In this document: one piece after another, positions 16,827 through 25,336 of the stretch
Position numbering within the stretch: position 1 is the first letter of the stretch
How the letters are laid out: the number at the start of each line of letters is the position of its first letter
Assembly (NCBI GenBank): GCA_904501975.1
Contig: CAJGCZ010000005.1
Coordinates: forward strand, 8,304 to 72,303
DNA: 64,000 bases
Direction of reading: 5' to 3'
DNA from: an uncultured Akkermansia sp.
GTDB taxonomy: Bacteria > Verrucomicrobiota > Verrucomicrobiia > Verrucomicrobiales > Akkermansiaceae
Notes under the pieces: model-generated
What the model was told of the DNA's origin: nothing
The model's input: only the letters and a program-made list of their open reading frames with translations
Database searches by the model: none
Translations under genes and position numbers: made by a program

Positions 16827-17123
16827 TTAGTGGGCGGATTCTACTACTTTGGGGACGCGGAATTGACCGTCTTCTTCTGCCGGGGCATTGGAGAGTGCTG
16901 CTTCGTTGCTGAGACTGCAGCCGGGAATATCAGCACGTACGGCGTCGAATGCGGGAAGCGGATGGTACATGGGTTCTACTCCATCGGTATTCCATTCTCC
17001 GAGCTGCGCGATATAACCGAGAATGCGGTTGAGGTCTTCGGAGAAACGCTCTGTCTCTTCGGGAGAGAGCTCGATTTTTGCCAGTTTGGCAATGTATGCT
17101 ACATCTATCTGCGGAGCGTTCAT
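16827..17123 (-). CDS. gatC: aspartyl/glutamyl-tRNA amidotransferase subunit C
   Basis: Small belt subunit that wraps GatA and stabilises GatCAB. 98 residues with the family opening IDVAYIAKLAKIELSPEETE, the ILGYIAQLGEWNTDGVEPM centre and the C-terminal EEDGQFRVPKVVE. It precedes gatA and follows a small TM protein gene by 3 bp. Confidence 0.95.
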   Translation of the reverse strand: MNAPQIDVAYIAKLAKIELSPEETERFSEDLNRILGYIAQLGEWNTDGVEPMYHPLPAFDAVRADIPGCSLSNEAALSNAPAEEDGQFRVPKVVESAH

Positions 17124-17126
17124 GGT

Positions 17127-17429
17127 TTAAGCTTGGTTGAGTAAGTAAATGGTTGCGCGGTATATGGCGTAGGTAATGCCGACAAGTAGTGCGAGAAGAA
17201 CGATGTTCTCTATAATAAGATTAGCACTGATGCTGGGGAGCTCTTGCTTGGTCTCGCGCGTGCGCTCCTTTTTAGCAATGTGATGGCCGTAGCGGTCAGG
17301 CGGGGCTAAGGTGTTGCTGCCGGCGCTGGATTTGCCGTTTTCTTCCCCCGGATAAATCAGTGCGTGTCTGCAGCTGTTTTCTTCCATTCGGGCGAATTGT
17401 TGCTGGCGGCTGATGCGTTTTTGGGCCAT
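17127..17429 (-). CDS. small C-terminally anchored protein of unknown function
   Basis: Starting at MAQKRISRQQQFARMEENS, the product is 100 residues: a hydrophilic, basic N-terminal region and one C-terminal hydrophobic helix (LIIENIVLLALLVGITYAIY). The frame is open to an earlier ATG at 17483, which would overlap the upstream gene by 31 bp. The later start, 23 bp after that gene, is preferred but not certain. It shares its layout (cytoplasmic head, C-terminal anchor) with the gene before it, which suggests a two-component membrane assembly. Confidence 0.65.
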   Translation of the reverse strand: MAQKRISRQQQFARMEENSCRHALIYPGEENGKSSAGSNTLAPPDRYGHHIAKKERTRETKQELPSISANLIIENIVLLALLVGITYAIYRATIYLLNQA

Positions 17430-17452
17430 GGGATGAAGAGGTGTATAATCTA

Positions 17453-18088
17453 TTATGCTGAGAAAAGTGTGTAGAGTCCCCAACTGATGAGGAGAAGGAG
17501 GAAGAGAGGAAGGTGAAAGGCGAGACCTCTCAACATTTCTTCTTTAATGTGTTTCATGGAGAAGGGTTCCTTTTGTTCTACTTCTCCGGGCTTTTGGAGG
17601 AAGATTGATGTGTGCTTATATTGTCGGCCGCAGGCGTAAGCCTCGTGGAAGTCGTTATCGGCTCGGTCGAGCTTGGGTAGTGCCTCGCGCAGGCGATCCT
17701 TTACAGTATCGGGTGCCCAGTGTTGCGGCTGCAGGGTGGAGAGGATTTGGAGGTGTTGTTTGAAGCATTCGCAAAGTTGCCCCATTTCGTGGTGCTCTCG
17801 TTCCATGCTATCCATTTCTCGAGCAATGCGGCGCACGGCATTGTGAAGACGCTGGCCTACCTCGTTGAGGTCGGCATTGAATCGGGTTTTGCGTATGGTG
17901 CTCTCCTCTAGCTCGCGACTGCGGGTTTCGCTTTCCTGTCTTTGCTGCTCGTAGAGTTCTGCTTGCTGGCGCAGGAGTTCAGCCTGTTGCATCATGCGCT
18001 CCGGGGTGTGCATGTATGCGTCGGGGTGCCCCTGAGGCATGTCTGTTTGCCGATAGGGCATGTGCCCTTGCTGGTCTCCTATGGCCAT
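17453..18088 (-). CDS. coiled-coil protein with C-terminal membrane anchor, unknown function
   Basis: 211 residues. Gln/His/Pro-rich N-terminus, then a long coiled coil from about residue 30 to 115 (QQAELLRQQAELYEQQRQE and following), a middle helical region, and one C-terminal helix LAFHLPLFLLLLISWGLYTLF. First gene of the six-gene operon that continues into gatC, gatA and thiD. No family recognised. Confidence 0.75.
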   Translation of the reverse strand: MAIGDQQGHMPYRQTDMPQGHPDAYMHTPERMMQQAELLRQQAELYEQQRQESETRSRELEESTIRKTRFNADLNEVGQRLHNAVRRIAREMDSMEREHHEMGQLCECFKQHLQILSTLQPQHWAPDTVKDRLREALPKLDRADNDFHEAYACGRQYKHTSIFLQKPGEVEQKEPFSMKHIKEEMLRGLAFHLPLFLLLLISWGLYTLFSA

Positions 18089-18118
18089 GGTTATTGTATG
18101 TGTGAAAAGCTAAAGAAA

Positions 18119-18146
18119 AGTTAAGCAAATTTGGGGCTTTTGTCAA
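18119..18146 (-). promoter_or_regulatory. promoter of the gatCA-thiD operon
   Basis: Minus-strand TTGACA, 16 bp, TTAACT, ending about 31 bp upstream of the first gene of the operon. Confidence 0.6.
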
Positions 18147-18190
18147 GCTTTAAGCTGTGCAGTATGAAAGAAAAATGAGGTGAAAATAAA

Positions 18191-18215
18191 AACAGCTCGG
18201 TGATGCCGAGCTGTT
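18191..18215 (-). terminator. intrinsic terminator of tRNA-Gly (CCC)
   Basis: Minus-strand stem AACAGCTCGG / CCGAGCTGTT with a short loop, followed by TTTATTTTCA, 7 bp past the tRNA 3' end. Confidence 0.85.
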
Positions 18216-18221
18216 TTGTTA

Positions 18222-18292
18222 TACGGGCGACGGGAATCGAACCCGTGTCTCATGCTTGGGAAGCACGCGTCCTACCATTGAACGACGCCCGC
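18222..18292 (-). tRNA. tRNA-Gly (anticodon CCC)
   Basis: Acceptor GCGGGCG / CGCCCGT (terminal G-U pair) with discriminator A, anticodon loop TTCCCAA, T-loop GTTCGATTC. 71 nt, CCA not encoded. It has its own promoter and terminator and is divergent from a second tRNA-Gly. Confidence 0.95.
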
Positions 18293-18307
18293 TTTTGATG
18301 CGCCGGG

Positions 18308-18336
18308 AGTATACATTTGGGATGGTGAAAAGTCAA
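18308..18336 (-). promoter_or_regulatory. promoter of tRNA-Gly (CCC)
   Basis: Minus-strand TTGACT, 17 bp, TATACT: near-consensus boxes ending 16 bp before the tRNA. Confidence 0.8.
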
Positions 18337-18385
18337 GTTTAAAATGAGGAAAAGTAGAATTTTTGCATAAAATGAAAAATTATGC

Positions 18386-18413
18386 TTGCGTTTTAGACAA
18401 AAGTTGTTAAAAT
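18386..18413 (+). promoter_or_regulatory. promoter of tRNA-Gly (TCC) and probably the surface-polymer genes
   Basis: TTGCGT, 16 bp, TAAAAT, ending 15 bp before the tRNA. No separate promoter is visible in the 26 bp between the tRNA and the next coding start. Confidence 0.55.
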
Positions 18414-18427
18414 TGCCGCAGCAAAGC

Positions 18428-18498
18428 GCGGGTATAGCTTAATGGTAAAGCTCCAGCCTTCCAAGCTGGCCATGCGGGTTCGATTCCCGCTACCCGCT
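18428..18498 (+). tRNA. tRNA-Gly (anticodon TCC)
   Basis: Acceptor GCGGGTA / TACCCGC with discriminator T, anticodon loop CTTCCAA, T-loop GTTCGATTC. 71 nt, CCA not encoded. It is followed after 26 bp by the secreted-protein gene at 18525, with no terminator between. Confidence 0.95.
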
Positions 18499-18524
18499 TC
18501 TGTAAAACGGAAGGAAAAATTAAG

Positions 18525-19124
18525 ATGAAAACGACCTACCTTACAATTGCCCTCATGCTGGGTATGGCTGCAGCTCCTGTAATGGCTGCTGGTCCTGCAT
18601 GGAATGAAGCTGTTGCTCTTTCTGCTCAGGACTCCAAGGTCTCTATGGCTGACCTTTGCAATGCTGTATATCGCGCAGCTAAGGAGTCTCCTGCTGAAGC
18701 TGTGAAACTGTATGAAACAGTTCTTGCTCAGCGTACAACGTGGAACGCTTCTCAGTGCTATGCTATCTTGCGTTCTATCTTGTTGGCTCTTCCCGGTGAT
18801 ATTGGTTGCAATATTGGTAAGTATACGCAGAAGTATCAGGATGCTAAGGGTTCTGCGGTGAAGGGTGAGAAGGTGCAGCGTGCTCGTTATTCTGCTGCAA
18901 TTGAATCATCTTCTGCTTCCGAGGAGACTTTCTACGGTTTGATTGATGCTCTTTACAATGCTTCTCTTGCTGAGGGTGTGGCAGACAATACGTTTGCTTC
19001 TATTTATCCCACGGTGAGCGGTGTTTACGAGACTTCTTTCAATGCTGCTGTGAATAATGACTTTGGTCGTGGTGATACCAATGGTATGCTGCCGACTCCT
19101 CCTCCCACCTCTGAGGATCTTTGA
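18525..19124 (+). CDS. small secreted protein heading the polymer-export cluster
   Basis: 199 residues with a clear signal peptide (MKTTYLTIALMLGMAAAPVMA, cleavage after Ala). The mature part is mostly helical, rich in Ala, Ser and Tyr (VYRAAKESPAEAVKLYETVL), with two Cys in the first half, and ends in a Pro-rich tail (MLPTPPPTSEDL). No family recognised. A purine-rich ribosome-binding site (AAGGA) precedes the ATG. It is 41 bp upstream of an outer-membrane barrel gene on the same strand. Its codon choice favours U-ending codons, as in the next three genes and unlike the GC-rich genes after 32 kb. Confidence 0.85.
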   Translation: MKTTYLTIALMLGMAAAPVMAAGPAWNEAVALSAQDSKVSMADLCNAVYRAAKESPAEAVKLYETVLAQRTTWNASQCYAILRSILLALPGDIGCNIGKYTQKYQDAKGSAVKGEKVQRARYSAAIESSSASEETFYGLIDALYNASLAEGVADNTFASIYPTVSGVYETSFNAAVNNDFGRGDTNGMLPTPPPTSEDL

Positions 19125-19165
19125 TTCGTGGAGTGTACGATTTAACTTATTAGCTCTAATACGGA

Positions 19166-20371
19166 ATGAAATCAAGTGTATTTAAAATGCTGGTGCTCGC
19201 CGGAGTGCTTGCTGCTCCTTCCTATGGCTTGAGTCTGTATGATTCTGCTCCTCCTATCGGTTTGCCGGAGTCTTATGCTGCTCGCTATGGTGTTTACATG
19301 AATGTGGGTTATGATTCTAACCTCAATAACTCCGTTCGTAATCCTCAGGATGGCGGCTTCGTAAAATATGGTGTAACGGCTTCTTATGCAGATAATGAGT
19401 CTGTAACCAAGATGTCCTATAACGCACGTATCGGTGCTCAGCTTTACAATAAGACTGCTAATGGTGCTGATGAGCGTAACTTCTCTGATATTTCTGTTTC
19501 CGGTCGTTTGAGCCACGCTTTCTCTGCCGGTAGCCAGTACACCGGTAATGTAGAGCTTCGTTACTGCCCGGAGCCGGATTACGCTAACGGTATTTCTGCT
19601 GCCAATTCTCAGGGTGATTGCTTTACATGGCACATTGGTAATGCTTACTCTCGCATGATTGATTGCCGCTGGAGCTGGACTGCTAATGTTGGCTACAATG
19701 GTAACATTTATTCTGATTCCTTGTATCAGGATGATGACCGTACCTATCTTTCCGGTGGCCTTTCCCTCAACATGCGTTATGATGCCCGTACAACTTACGG
19801 GGTCAATATGACCATGCGTCACGAGGATCGCAGCGCCGGTTATGATTCCGATAGCTGGTTTACCACGCTTTCTATGTCTCATGCGCTTAGTCCGGTGGAC
19901 AGCTTCTCCATGTCTCTTGGTTTCCAGGGTAAGTTCATCAATAGTGAGAACGATTTCTATCCGACGCTTAATTTCTCCTATCGTCGCGTATTGACTCAGG
20001 GTGTAAGCGCTAATGTTTACGTTTCCTTCCAGAACGAGAATATTGATACCTACGTTCGCTATAGCAGTCAGAACTACCTTTCCAACGAAACATGGCGTGT
20101 AGGTGCTAACATCGCTTACGCATATACTCCGACGGTAACATTCACTGTGGGTGCTGACCTTTTGTCTTCTTCCTACTCGAAGGGTACCAATGGCGCACGT
20201 GATTATGACCGTTCAACTTGGAGCGCTTATGTGGGTATGAGCTACAAGTTCACCCAGCGTCTTACCGGTAACGTTCGCTACACATACACTTACGGTGATG
20301 CCTATGGTGCGTATGGTGTAGGCCATTACGACAGGGACGTTATTTCGGCAGGTTTGACCTATACGTTCTAA
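19166..20371 (+). CDS. outer-membrane beta-barrel protein of the polymer-export cluster
   Basis: 401 residues: signal peptide (KMLVLAGVLAAPSYG), then alternating polar/aromatic strands throughout (SFSMSLGFQGKFI, SANVYVSFQNENIDTYV, TGNVRYTYTYGD), ending in DVISAGLTYTF with the C-terminal Phe typical of BAM substrates. About 16-18 strands would fit the length. Standing next to Wzc- and Wza-like genes, it may be the outer-membrane pore or a secretin-like partner for an exported polysaccharide. That role is inferred from context; the family was not identified. A strong terminator follows. Confidence 0.85.
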   Translation: MKSSVFKMLVLAGVLAAPSYGLSLYDSAPPIGLPESYAARYGVYMNVGYDSNLNNSVRNPQDGGFVKYGVTASYADNESVTKMSYNARIGAQLYNKTANGADERNFSDISVSGRLSHAFSAGSQYTGNVELRYCPEPDYANGISAANSQGDCFTWHIGNAYSRMIDCRWSWTANVGYNGNIYSDSLYQDDDRTYLSGGLSLNMRYDARTTYGVNMTMRHEDRSAGYDSDSWFTTLSMSHALSPVDSFSMSLGFQGKFINSENDFYPTLNFSYRRVLTQGVSANVYVSFQNENIDTYVRYSSQNYLSNETWRVGANIAYAYTPTVTFTVGADLLSSSYSKGTNGARDYDRSTWSAYVGMSYKFTQRLTGNVRYTYTYGDAYGAYGVGHYDRDVISAGLTYTF

Positions 20372-20382
20372 TAAACGTTTTT

Positions 20383-20425
20383 AAGAATGGAATCAGGTCT
20401 TTGGCTTGATTCCATTCTTGTTTTT
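20383..20425 (+). terminator. terminator after the beta-barrel gene
   Basis: Stem AAGAATGGAATCA (20383-20395) / TGATTCCATTCTT (20407-20419), then GTTTTTATATA. It would attenuate but may not stop transcription into the kinase gene 21 bp on. Confidence 0.85.
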
Positions 20426-20445
20426 ATATATATCGCTAAAAAACG

Positions 20446-22686
20446 ATGGCAGATAATACAACAACATCTAATCAGGCTGAAGCAATGCTTCACGCTCAGG
20501 ACTACTTGAGAATTCTCAAGTCTCGCTGGGCTGAGGCTTTCTTTGTTTTCTTGCTCGTATTTGTTAGCTGTGCTGTTATTACGAACCTCATGACGCCCAC
20601 GTATGTGAGCTCCATGCGAATTGAAATTAAGCAGCCTGGTGAACAAATTGACGTTACGGCTAAAGGTTCAGGTATCAGTCCTTTGAAGCTCGATGCTTCC
20701 ATGGGTAGCTATACGGCAACACAGTTTGAGGTGCTTGTTTCACAGCGTAACTTGCGCCATGTTGCTGAGAAGCTTAGCTTGCCTAAGGAATGGGGAACGA
20801 CTCTTGATGGTGCTGCTTCCATGCTGAAAAACTGCATTAAGATTCAACCTGTTGAAGGTACGGCCATGACAGATATCATTGTTGCTCATTCTAATGCTCA
20901 AACAGCATGCGAGATTTGCGCCCAGGTAACAGCTTCCTATCGCGAGATTCGCGACCGCGAGGAAACGCAAAAGATTCAGGATGCTATTGCCGACCGTAAA
21001 GACGTGTTGGAGCAGAGTGCTGCTAAACTTGACAGAAAGGCTGAGAACGTTCGTTACCACATTGCCAATAGTAAGTATTTGGCTGGCATGTGGAATTCTT
21101 ACTCCGGTCAGCCTGAGTCCAGTGGTGGTGAAAAGCAGAGATTGTATACGCTGCGTTCTTCTCAAACTGCCTTGAAGAATGAACTCAGCCGTGTCAATGT
21201 TCACATTAATCAGCTGAATGAGCTTAAGGATGATGCTTTGCTGAATTATGTGGTAAGCAGTGAGTTGCTTTCTGCTGAGTCTTTTGCTTCTGATCGTGTG
21301 CGCCAGTTGCACAGAAAGATGCTGGATGAGGAGGATGAACGTGGTCAGCGTTTGCTTGCCGGTTATGGTGAGAAACACCCCGTGGTTCTTCGTTTGGATG
21401 AGCAGCATGCACGTACTCAAAAGCAATTGTTCGATGGCTTGGCTGATATGCGCGATGCTATGGAGCATCACCGTAAGCTTAAGCAAGACGAACTCGTTGC
21501 TCTGGAGAAGGATATCGTAGAGGCAGAAGCTGAGCTTCGTGAGCAGCAGCTTGAAGAACGTACTGTTCTGCAGGCTCATGAAGAATACAAAAAAGCAAAC
21601 GAAATTCACAGCGATCTTGAACATAAGCACGAGCAGGACAGAATGCGTTTGAGCGCTCGCCGTGCCATTGTTGACGTTTACAGTGAACCTGTTAAGGCTG
21701 GTGCTCCGTCTTCTCCTAATACTAAGTTGAATCTTATCGTTGGTGCCGTTGTTGGTATTATTACCGGTATCGTGGTTGCTTTCATTTATAACTACTTCGA
21801 TACTTCTGTTAAATCACTTGAGGACGCAGAACGTCACTTGGCCTTGCCGGTGCTTGGTGTTATTCCTCAGGATGCAGGCTTGCTTGCGTTGCAGGGTGGT
21901 AATTCTCCTGATGCCGAGGCGTATCGAATCCTTCGTACCAACATTGAACTCAAAAAGTCTCTCTTCAAGGCCAGAACATTTGCCATTGTTTCTGCAAATG
22001 CCGGTGAAGGTAAGACTACAACTCTTAGCAACTTGGCATACGTATATGCAGCAGCAGGTTATAGTACGCTCATGATTGACGCTGACTTGCGTCGTCCTCG
22101 TTTGGCTCGTTATGCCGAGATGGAAGATGCAGTTGGTCTCTCTAACTATCTTACCAGCGATATGCCGCTGAAGGATGCTGTTTTCCGCACGAATGTGCCG
22201 AACTTGTATCTGATGCCCTCCGGTCCGCAGCCTGTTGACCCCTCCGGTGTTCTCGGCTCTTACCGCATGGACCAGTTGTTGAATGAGACATCTCGTCGTT
22301 TCGATATTGTCTTCTTCGACTCTCCTCCTGTTCTGGGTGTAAGTGATGCTTCTCTTCTCGTTAGCAAGGTTGATGCAACACTGATTGTGTTGCAACCGCG
22401 CAAGATGCCGCTTAAGGCTCTTTTGCGCACGAAGTCCATCATTAATAATGTAGGTGGTCAGATTATGGGCCTTGTAATGAACAACGTGGATATTAGTGCG
22501 GATACTCAGTATCAATACTACACCACATACTATTCTTACTACACGAGTGATAATCCTCAGGATGAGTCTCTTGATGCTAAACTGAAACAATCAAAACGAT
22601 CTGAGTCAAAGAAGGTTGAAAAGAAGAGTGTTGCCAAGAATACGACACCTGTTCAGACAGCCGAGGCCGATGATGATTTGTATTGA
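20446..22686 (+). CDS. Wzc-like polysaccharide co-polymerase and BY-kinase
   Basis: Inner-membrane protein that controls chain length and export of surface polysaccharide by autophosphorylation. 746 residues: a Wzz domain with TM1 near residues 31-50 (FVFLLVFVSCAVITNLM), a long periplasmic coiled-coil part, TM2 near 430-450 (LIVGAVVGIITGIVVAFIYNYF region), then a cytoplasmic tyrosine kinase. The kinase shows Walker A SANAGEGKTTTLSNLA (about 515), Walker A' DADLRRPRL and Walker B IVFFDSPPVLG. A Tyr cluster (QYQYYTTYYSYYT) close to the C-terminus gives the autophosphorylation sites. It is followed 23 bp on by the Wza-like gene. Confidence 0.95.
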   Translation: MADNTTTSNQAEAMLHAQDYLRILKSRWAEAFFVFLLVFVSCAVITNLMTPTYVSSMRIEIKQPGEQIDVTAKGSGISPLKLDASMGSYTATQFEVLVSQRNLRHVAEKLSLPKEWGTTLDGAASMLKNCIKIQPVEGTAMTDIIVAHSNAQTACEICAQVTASYREIRDREETQKIQDAIADRKDVLEQSAAKLDRKAENVRYHIANSKYLAGMWNSYSGQPESSGGEKQRLYTLRSSQTALKNELSRVNVHINQLNELKDDALLNYVVSSELLSAESFASDRVRQLHRKMLDEEDERGQRLLAGYGEKHPVVLRLDEQHARTQKQLFDGLADMRDAMEHHRKLKQDELVALEKDIVEAEAELREQQLEERTVLQAHEEYKKANEIHSDLEHKHEQDRMRLSARRAIVDVYSEPVKAGAPSSPNTKLNLIVGAVVGIITGIVVAFIYNYFDTSVKSLEDAERHLALPVLGVIPQDAGLLALQGGNSPDAEAYRILRTNIELKKSLFKARTFAIVSANAGEGKTTTLSNLAYVYAAAGYSTLMIDADLRRPRLARYAEMEDAVGLSNYLTSDMPLKDAVFRTNVPNLYLMPSGPQPVDPSGVLGSYRMDQLLNETSRRFDIVFFDSPPVLGVSDASLLVSKVDATLIVLQPRKMPLKALLRTKSIINNVGGQIMGLVMNNVDISADTQYQYYTTYYSYYTSDNPQDESLDAKLKQSKRSESKKVEKKSVAKNTTPVQTAEADDDLY

Positions 22687-22709
22687 TATTAACCTCTAAT
22701 CATTCTCGT

Positions 22710-23339
22710 ATGAAGAACAACAATTTATTGAAAGCCCTTTGGGCTTTAGTAGCGGCGCTCTTGGTGCTGGTCTCCTTTGCGGAGACCGCACAAGCAGCTC
22801 CTGCGCAGAGCGCTCGTCGTGGTGCTCGAATCATTATTACATTCCGTAATATCCCTGCTGAGGATAAGCCGAATGTGGATGGTGATTATATTGTGAGCCA
22901 GGATGATGGTTCGATTTCCATTCCTTATCTTTCCTCTCGCATTCGTGCAGAGGGAAAGACGGGTCGCCAGTTAGAGGAAATCATCCGTGCTCGTTTTATT
23001 GAGGAGCAAATCTATTCTCAACCGATTGTCTCTGTTCAGGTTGGTAGCATTGATGAAATTAATGCATTGAATCAACGCTATGTTCAGGTAACCGGTTATG
23101 TGGCTCAGAAGCGTAATCTTCCCTATCGCCCTGATTTGACTCTTATCGCAGCTATTGTTGATTGTGGTGATATTACCGATCACGGTTCCAGAGAGATTCA
23201 GGTCACTCGCGGTAACCAGACTCAAACGTACGATTATTTCAGCGCTAAAGACAGAGCCATTAAGCTTCGTCCCAACGATGTGATTTTCGTGAAATTGAGA
23301 GGTCCGTTCGAGGGCCGTCCTAGCAAGATTGGGCCGTAA
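22710..23339 (+). CDS. Wza-like polysaccharide export protein
   Basis: Periplasmic/outer-membrane export component. 209 residues from the ATG at 22710, with a hydrophobic signal (LLKALWALVAALLVLVSFAE, cleavage near AQA). A Poly_export domain follows (GDYIVSQDDGSISIPYLSSR...GRQLEEIIRARFIEEQIYSQP), then one SLBB-like segment (VQVTGYVAQKRNLPYRPDLT) and VIFVKLRGP. A TTG at 22683 overlapping the kinase stop is possible but less likely. It is shorter than Wza (about 380) and lacks a lipobox and the C-terminal outer-membrane helix, so it may rely on the beta-barrel protein at 19166 as its outer-membrane partner. Confidence 0.9.
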   Translation: MKNNNLLKALWALVAALLVLVSFAETAQAAPAQSARRGARIIITFRNIPAEDKPNVDGDYIVSQDDGSISIPYLSSRIRAEGKTGRQLEEIIRARFIEEQIYSQPIVSVQVGSIDEINALNQRYVQVTGYVAQKRNLPYRPDLTLIAAIVDCGDITDHGSREIQVTRGNQTQTYDYFSAKDRAIKLRPNDVIFVKLRGPFEGRPSKIGP

Positions 23340-23357
23340 GTATATACCTCTTTAATT

Positions 23358-23394
23358 AGCCTCGGCTCTTTTCGGAGCCGAGGCTTGTTTTTTC
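23358..23394 (+). terminator. terminator of the polymer-export cluster
   Basis: Stem AGCCTCGGCTC / GAGCCGAGGCT with a short T-rich loop, followed by TGTTTTTTC. Strong intrinsic terminator just 10 bp before the next ATG. Confidence 0.9.
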
Positions 23395-23403
23395 TACCTC
23401 TAC

Positions 23404-24498
23404 ATGAAAACGAAACGTAAGTTGCTTGTGTTGACTATAGGTTATGGCGAAGGTCATAATGCAGCAGCTTATGCTATTCAACAAGCTGCAGCAAAAAAAG
23501 AATGGGAAGTGCTGGTAGCAGATCCCTGTGTGGAGGCTAGTCCATGGATTTATTCCTTGACCCGAAAGTTTTATCAATTTTGTGTTAAACAAGCTCCTTG
23601 GCTTTGGGGAATTACTTATTCTCAGACTGAAAATGCCGATTGGTCAAAGAAATCATATACGCCTATCTTGCGCCGCGTGACATGGTGTATACGCGAGCTT
23701 CTGTCGGACTATAATCCTGATGTTATTCTGTGTACATACCCGCTTTATGCTTATATGCTAGACTCGTTGAGGACTGAAGGTGTATGTGCTGTTCCTTATG
23801 GTGTGGTTGTTACCGATGCGTTGGAAATTAGTAAGCCTTGGATGCAAACGAAGGCTGATGTGGTGTATTTGACGGATGAATATTCCCTGGAGCAGGTGAT
23901 GGAGCGTTATGCAATAAAGGCCGATAAATTGTATGCAGGAGGGTTCCCTGTTAGGGCTTCTTTTGATAATGCTCGTTCGGATACATCGGCTCCTTCTGTG
24001 AGTGACTTGCGGATTGTATATGGTGCGCATGCCCCTATACGAAGAGTGGCTGCAGATATAACAGCCCTCGTTCACTCTATACCAGGTGTGCGCATTACCT
24101 TGCTTGCGGGGTCACGAATGTCTAAGCTGTCATTTTTAGCAGGAGAACGAGTGTCGGTTATAGAGAAAACAACCGATATGGCCGGGTTAATGAAGAATGC
24201 GCATTTATATATCGGCAAAGCCGGCGCTGCAACGGTGTTTGAGGCGTATTCCATGTGCTTGCCTGTGATTATTAACTATGCGCTTCCGGGGCAAGAGCAG
24301 GGGAATATGGCTCTGCTGGAGCTTGACGGGGCCGGGGTGTCTGTCTTTTCTACTGCTGATTTGATGTATACTATTCATGATTTATTGAAGGATGATGCTA
24401 ATCGATGGTATGCCATGAAGGAGGCTATGATAGCTAAGAATAGAAGAGGAGGGGCAGTCAATATTGTTGCGGATTTAGAGCAACGTTTTTTCTTATGA
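23404..24498 (+). CDS. GT28-family glycolipid glycosyltransferase (MGDG synthase/UgtP-like)
   Basis: 364 residues resembling diacylglycerol glycosyltransferases. The N-terminal acceptor domain opens LVLTIGYGEGHNAAAYAI, the characteristic G-x-G-H motif of MGDG synthase and MurG relatives. PYGVVVTDALEISKPWM matches the conserved TD region. The C-terminal donor domain has IGKAGAATVFEAYSMCLPVIINYALPGQEQGN, the nucleotide-sugar-binding signature. It probably adds sugars to a membrane lipid at the cytoplasmic face. The ATG sits 10 bp after a terminator, so its promoter must overlap that hairpin or transcription reads through. It overlaps coaX by 4 bp. Confidence 0.85.
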   Translation: MKTKRKLLVLTIGYGEGHNAAAYAIQQAAAKKEWEVLVADPCVEASPWIYSLTRKFYQFCVKQAPWLWGITYSQTENADWSKKSYTPILRRVTWCIRELLSDYNPDVILCTYPLYAYMLDSLRTEGVCAVPYGVVVTDALEISKPWMQTKADVVYLTDEYSLEQVMERYAIKADKLYAGGFPVRASFDNARSDTSAPSVSDLRIVYGAHAPIRRVAADITALVHSIPGVRITLLAGSRMSKLSFLAGERVSVIEKTTDMAGLMKNAHLYIGKAGAATVFEAYSMCLPVIINYALPGQEQGNMALLELDGAGVSVFSTADLMYTIHDLLKDDANRWYAMKEAMIAKNRRGGAVNIVADLEQRFFL

Positions 24499-25247
24499 AA
24501 TCACAACTGAAGGCTACTTTGCTTATAGACAATTCTAACTCCCGCACCAAGTTGATGCTTGCGAACGGGACTGAATTGTCCGGGTGTAAGCAGGTGATTC
24601 CTACTGCCGATTTGTCGGTTGAGCGTTTGAAAGAAGCTTGTTCCGGCTGGGTGTTTCATCGTGTTGTTGTAGCCTCTGTGGTTCCGGCTTGTCGAGAAGT
24701 TTTCAATGCTGCATTTGCTTGTGATATTCATTACATCTATGCACAATCGCCCATGCTCTTATCGTTCGATTATGATGGATTAGATACCTTAGGTGCAGAT
24801 AGAATAGCAAATGCTGTCGGCGCTGCCAGCCTAGGGCTATATCCTTGCATTGCTATTGATGCGGGTACGGCGGTTACGTTTGATTTGGTGTTGAGTAGAG
24901 ATGGGAGTCCGGTATATTTGGGTGGGGTTATTTCGCCCGGGTTAAAATCATTTATGAACTATATGGCTACTTGTACTGCTCAGCTTCCGCATATTGAATT
25001 CCCGGGGGAGGATATTCCGATTGTGGGTAAAAACACCAAAACAGCCATGAGTTCAGGTGCTCTATATGGCTTTTTAGGCATGGTTAGAGAAATAGTAACA
25101 CGCATACAAAACGAAATCGGAGAATCTGTGCACATTATTTTGACCGGAGGAGATGCTGATTTGTTGTATCGTGAATTATATCCTGATGCCTCCAAGGTCA
25201 ATGAGTTAACCTTTATGGGATTGCTGCATGTTGCAAATAGACTTTGA
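24495..25247 (+). CDS. coaX: type III pantothenate kinase
   Basis: First step of coenzyme A synthesis (pantothenate to 4'-phosphopantothenate). 250 residues of the ASKHA fold: LLIDNSNSRTKL with the phosphate-binding Asp, LDTLGADRIANAVGA, IAIDAGTAVTFDLV, YLGGVISPGLKSF and the adenosine motif ILTGGDA. The start overlaps the glycosyltransferase stop. It is followed by acpP, whose product carries the phosphopantetheine derived from CoA. Confidence 0.95.
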   Translation: MKSQLKATLLIDNSNSRTKLMLANGTELSGCKQVIPTADLSVERLKEACSGWVFHRVVVASVVPACREVFNAAFACDIHYIYAQSPMLLSFDYDGLDTLGADRIANAVGAASLGLYPCIAIDAGTAVTFDLVLSRDGSPVYLGGVISPGLKSFMNYMATCTAQLPHIEFPGEDIPIVGKNTKTAMSSGALYGFLGMVREIVTRIQNEIGESVHIILTGGDADLLYRELYPDASKVNELTFMGLLHVANRL

Positions 25248-25279
25248 ATGCTTTTTTGTTTTTTTGCAGAATTTTTTTG

Positions 25280-25308
25280 TTGCATAATGCAATTTTATAG
25301 GGTAATAT
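25280..25308 (+). promoter_or_regulatory. promoter of acpP
   Basis: TTGCAT, 17 bp, TAATAT, ending about 28 bp before the acpP ATG. Confidence 0.65.
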
Positions 25309-25336
25309 AGAGTCGTCTTAAACAACAGAATATCTT

